Source: Bacillota bacterium | GTDB lineage: Bacteria > Bacillota > Negativicutes > Sporomusales > UBA7701 | DNA: 24,335 bases | Direction of reading: 5' to 3' | NCBI GenBank assembly: GCA_023415075.1 | Contig: JAEZLU010000291.1 | Location: 1 to 24,335 of the forward strand | Shown here: positions 22,405 through 24,335 of the stretch, piece by piece | How the letters are laid out: the number at the start of each line of letters is the position of its first letter | How positions within the stretch are numbered: position 1 is the stretch's first letter | Notes under the pieces: generated by a model | The model's database searches: none | What the model was told of the DNA's origin: nothing | Seen by the model: only the letters and a program-made list of their open reading frames with translations | Made by a program: the position numbers and the translations under genes

Positions 22405-24057
22405 GTGGGTTGCTTGCGTTACCAACGACTTGGCACGACCATCGTTTTAATAATGGCGCTGCTTTTGGGGACAGGCTGCGGCAGCCGCGATAAGACCGGG
22501 CCGGCCGTGCCGCCGGCGGCCCAGCTGCAGCCCGGCGGCCAGCTGATTTACGGCAGCCTGCAGGAGCCGAACACCTTAAACCCGCTGCTGTCCGACCTTT
22601 TAGCCACCGCCGAGATTGGCAGCCTGATTTTCAGCGGCCTGGTGCAGACCAATGACAAGGGCGAATGGGTGGCCGACCTGGCCAGCGAAGTGCCGACAAG
22701 GGCGAACGGCGGCGTCAGCGCCGACGGGCTGACGGTCGTCTACCGGCTGCGGCCCGGGGTGACCTGGCATGACGGGACGCCCTTCACGTCGGCCGACGTG
22801 AAGTTCACCTGGGAGCTTATAATGAACCGCCGGGCCAATGTCGTTTCCCGCGAGGGCTACGAGCGGATAAGCGCGGTGGAGACGCCTGACGCCAACACCG
22901 TTATCGTCCGCTACCGCCAGTTTTACGCGCCGTATTTGACCCTGTTCGGCACCATCCTGCCGAAGCACCGCCTGGAGGGCGAGGCCGACCTGAACAAGGC
23001 CGCCTTCAACCGGGCGCCGGTGGGGACGGGACCATTCAAGATGCGGGAGTGGCGGATCGCCGAAGCGATCTATCTGGAGGCCAACCCCGCGTATTTCAAG
23101 GGGCGGCCTAATCTTGACAGCCTAGTCTACAGGTTCATCCCCGATGTCAGTATTATGCTAACCCAGCTAAAGGGCGGCGAGGTCGACATCGTCAGCAACA
23201 TCGGCCTGAACCAGCTGGAGCAGGTCAAGGCCGTCGGCGGCGTACGGGCAGTGGTTACGCCCAATATGATCTGGGAGCATCTGGACTTCAACCTGGACAA
23301 TGCCCTGTTCCAGGATATGCGGGTGCGGCAGGCCATCGCTCTCGGGCTGGACCGCCAGGCGATTATCGCCAATCTCCTAAAAGGGGTAGCCAGCCCGGCG
23401 GTCGGCGACCAGTCGCCGCTGTCGTGGGCGTTTAATCCGGCCCTGAAAGCGCCGGCCCGCGACCTCAGCGCCGCCAGGGAACTGCTGGCCCAGGCCGGCT
23501 GGAAGCCCGGGCCGGACGGCGTCATGGTCCGCGAAGGCCGGCGGCTGGACTTCACCCTGGTGACGACTGCCGGCAACAAGACGCGGGAGGCGGTGGCCCA
23601 GGCTATCGTCCAGCAGCTCAAAGAGCTCGGGGTGAGTGTGGCCGTCAGGCCGGTCGAGGTGCCGGCCTTCTTCGGCGACGTGCTGAAGGCCCGCCGGTTT
23701 GAGGCGGCCCTTTATGCCTGGGTGGCCGGGCTCGACCCGGACAACTCCAGCCTGTGGCATTCGAAAAATATCCCCGGTGCCGGCAATGGCTATCAGGGGC
23801 AAAACTATCCGGGCTGGAAGAGCCGCGAGGCCGACGCCCTGCTGGAAGTGGGCGAACGGACGGTTGATCTCGAAGGCCGGCGGCAGGCATATCTCCGCAT
23901 TCAGGAGCTCATTGTCGCCGAGGCGCCGGTAATCCCGCTGTATTTCCGCTCCAACATTGACGCCGTCCGCGATGTTGTGGTAAACTACAAACCTAACCCG
24001 ACCCAGGCCGGCAATCTATGGAATGCCCGCGAGTGGGGGCTGACTAAAAAAAGGTAG
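22405..24057 (+). CDS. ABC transporter substrate-binding lipoprotein, oligopeptide type (SBP_bac_5)
   Basis: This about 550-aa extracytoplasmic lipoprotein binds oligopeptides or similar solutes for an ABC importer. The N-terminus is a lipoprotein signal (TTIVLIMALLLGTGC) with lipidated Cys25. The signature GVTWHDGTPFTSADVKFT, then FNRAPVGTGPF and a C-terminal APVIPLYF segment identify family 5. GTG 22405 was chosen because GAGGT (22394-22398) lies 6-7 bases upstream; TTG 22414 with GGGAG at 22401-22405 is nearly as good. No permease or ATPase genes follow, so it is an orphan binding protein: the tRNA genes start 73 bases later. Confidence 0.93.
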   Translation: MGCLRYQRLGTTIVLIMALLLGTGCGSRDKTGPAVPPAAQLQPGGQLIYGSLQEPNTLNPLLSDLLATAEIGSLIFSGLVQTNDKGEWVADLASEVPTRANGGVSADGLTVVYRLRPGVTWHDGTPFTSADVKFTWELIMNRRANVVSREGYERISAVETPDANTVIVRYRQFYAPYLTLFGTILPKHRLEGEADLNKAAFNRAPVGTGPFKMREWRIAEAIYLEANPAYFKGRPNLDSLVYRFIPDVSIMLTQLKGGEVDIVSNIGLNQLEQVKAVGGVRAVVTPNMIWEHLDFNLDNALFQDMRVRQAIALGLDRQAIIANLLKGVASPAVGDQSPLSWAFNPALKAPARDLSAARELLAQAGWKPGPDGVMVREGRRLDFTLVTTAGNKTREAVAQAIVQQLKELGVSVAVRPVEVPAFFGDVLKARRFEAALYAWVAGLDPDNSSLWHSKNIPGAGNGYQGQNYPGWKSREADALLEVGERTVDLEGRRQAYLRIQELIVAEAPVIPLYFRSNIDAVRDVVVNYKPNPTQAGNLWNAREWGLTKKR

Positions 24058-24068
24058 TATTCTAGGGC

Positions 24069-24097
24069 TTGACTGGTACAAGGGCTTGTGGTAAGAT
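24069..24097 (+). promoter_or_regulatory. Sigma-A promoter for the tRNA-Leu genes
   Basis: TTGACT (24069-24074) and TAAGAT (24092-24097) are separated by exactly 17 bases, and the -10 box ends 33 bases before the first tRNA. This is the best promoter match in the window. Confidence 0.8.
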
Positions 24098-24106
24098 AGT
24101 TTTGTC

Positions 24107-24120
24107 GCCGCGAGAGCGGC
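24107..24120 (+). promoter_or_regulatory. Leader hairpin 5' of tRNA-Leu(CAG)
   Basis: GCCGC (24107-24111), tetraloop GAGA, GCGGC (24116-24120), then an A-rich run to the tRNA start at 24131. It lies in the 5' leader removed by RNase P. Confidence 0.4.
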
Positions 24121-24130
24121 AAGAAAAAAT

Positions 24131-24216
24131 GCGGTCGTGGCGGAACGGCAGACGCGCTAGCCTCAGGAGCTAGTGGGGGCAACCTCGTGGTGGTTCAAAT
24201 CCACTCGACCGCACCA
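24131..24216 (+). tRNA. tRNA-Leu (anticodon CAG)
   Basis: The acceptor GCGGTCG (24131-24137) pairs with CGACCGC (24206-24212), followed by discriminator A and encoded CCA. The anticodon stem CTAGC/GCTAG holds loop CTCAGGA, giving CAG at 24164-24166, which reads CUG. The long variable arm (TGGGGGCAACCTCGTG) is the class II type expected for tRNA-Leu. The T-loop TTCAAAT is normal. Confidence 0.96.
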
Positions 24217-24237
24217 TTTATCCTTCTTCCCTCCAAC

Positions 24238-24323
24238 GCGGTAGTGGCGGAACGGCAGACGCACCAGCTTGAGGGGCTGGCGGGGGCAACCTCGTGGTGG
24301 TTCAAATCCACTCTACCGCACCA
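24238..24323 (+). tRNA. tRNA-Leu (anticodon GAG)
   Basis: The acceptor GCGGTAG (24238-24244) pairs with CTACCGC, then A and CCA at the end. The stem CCAGC/GCTGG surrounds loop TTGAGGG, giving anticodon GAG at 24271-24273, which reads CUC and CUU. The D-arm, variable arm and T-arm match the first gene, so the two share one promoter and arose by tandem duplication. They are 21 bases apart. Confidence 0.96.
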
Positions 24324-24335
24324 TAAGAAACATAA

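Overview
The window is about 24 kb of GC-rich bacterial chromosome. Gram-positive-type ribosome binding sites, CCA-encoding tRNA genes, an L,D-transpeptidase with copper-amine-oxidase-like repeats, a PAS histidine kinase of the sporulation-kinase style and the order polA-mutM-coaE-lytic transglycosylase suggest a spore-forming Firmicute, most likely Negativicutes/Sporomusaceae. That placement is inferred from gene content and order and was not tested by a search. There are no phage or transposon genes and no CRISPR array. Most of the window is ordinary core genome; the unusual material lies in small ORFs and intergenic structure.

Layout. (1) 1-4110 is the end of a glycogen cluster: the C-terminus of glycogen phosphorylase, a 1129-aa GH13 plus GH77 fusion (debranching-type hydrolase and 4-alpha-glucanotransferase) and a stand-alone starch-binding domain protein, closed by a bidirectional terminator. 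(2) 4124-7355 (minus) holds a PAS-PAS-GGDEF-HD-GYP cyclic-di-GMP protein, then a cassette of five tiny hydrophilic ORFs (32-62 aa) with individual ribosome binding sites and a shared terminator, then a small membrane protein. (3) 7499-12598 (plus) holds an iron-sulfur flavoprotein with an added zinc ribbon and the coupled nuclease genes sbcD-sbcC. An EamA transporter converges on sbcC and overlaps its end. (4) 13583-17101 holds a 118-aa acidic unknown protein, a 608-base gene-free stretch full of long inverted repeats (candidate structured RNA), a PAS histidine kinase and an L,D-transpeptidase. (5) 17105-17656 holds a large imperfect hairpin repeat, a small basic protein gene (minus) and a structured divergent leader. 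(6) 17657-24057 holds polA, mutM, coaE, a membrane-anchored lytic transglycosylase and an oligopeptide-binding lipoprotein. (7) 24131-24323 holds two nearly identical tRNA-Leu genes (CAG, GAG) behind a good sigma-A promoter.

How the genes work together. GlgP, the fusion enzyme and the carbohydrate-binding protein can mobilise and remodel storage glucan. PolA, MutM and SbcCD serve DNA repair. The L,D-transpeptidase and lytic transglycosylase act on peptidoglycan. The GGDEF/HD-GYP protein and the histidine kinase are signalling proteins that may feed lifestyle or sporulation decisions. The most promising undescribed elements are the five-ORF mini-protein cassette at 6210-7001 and the structured intergenic region at 13995-14475.
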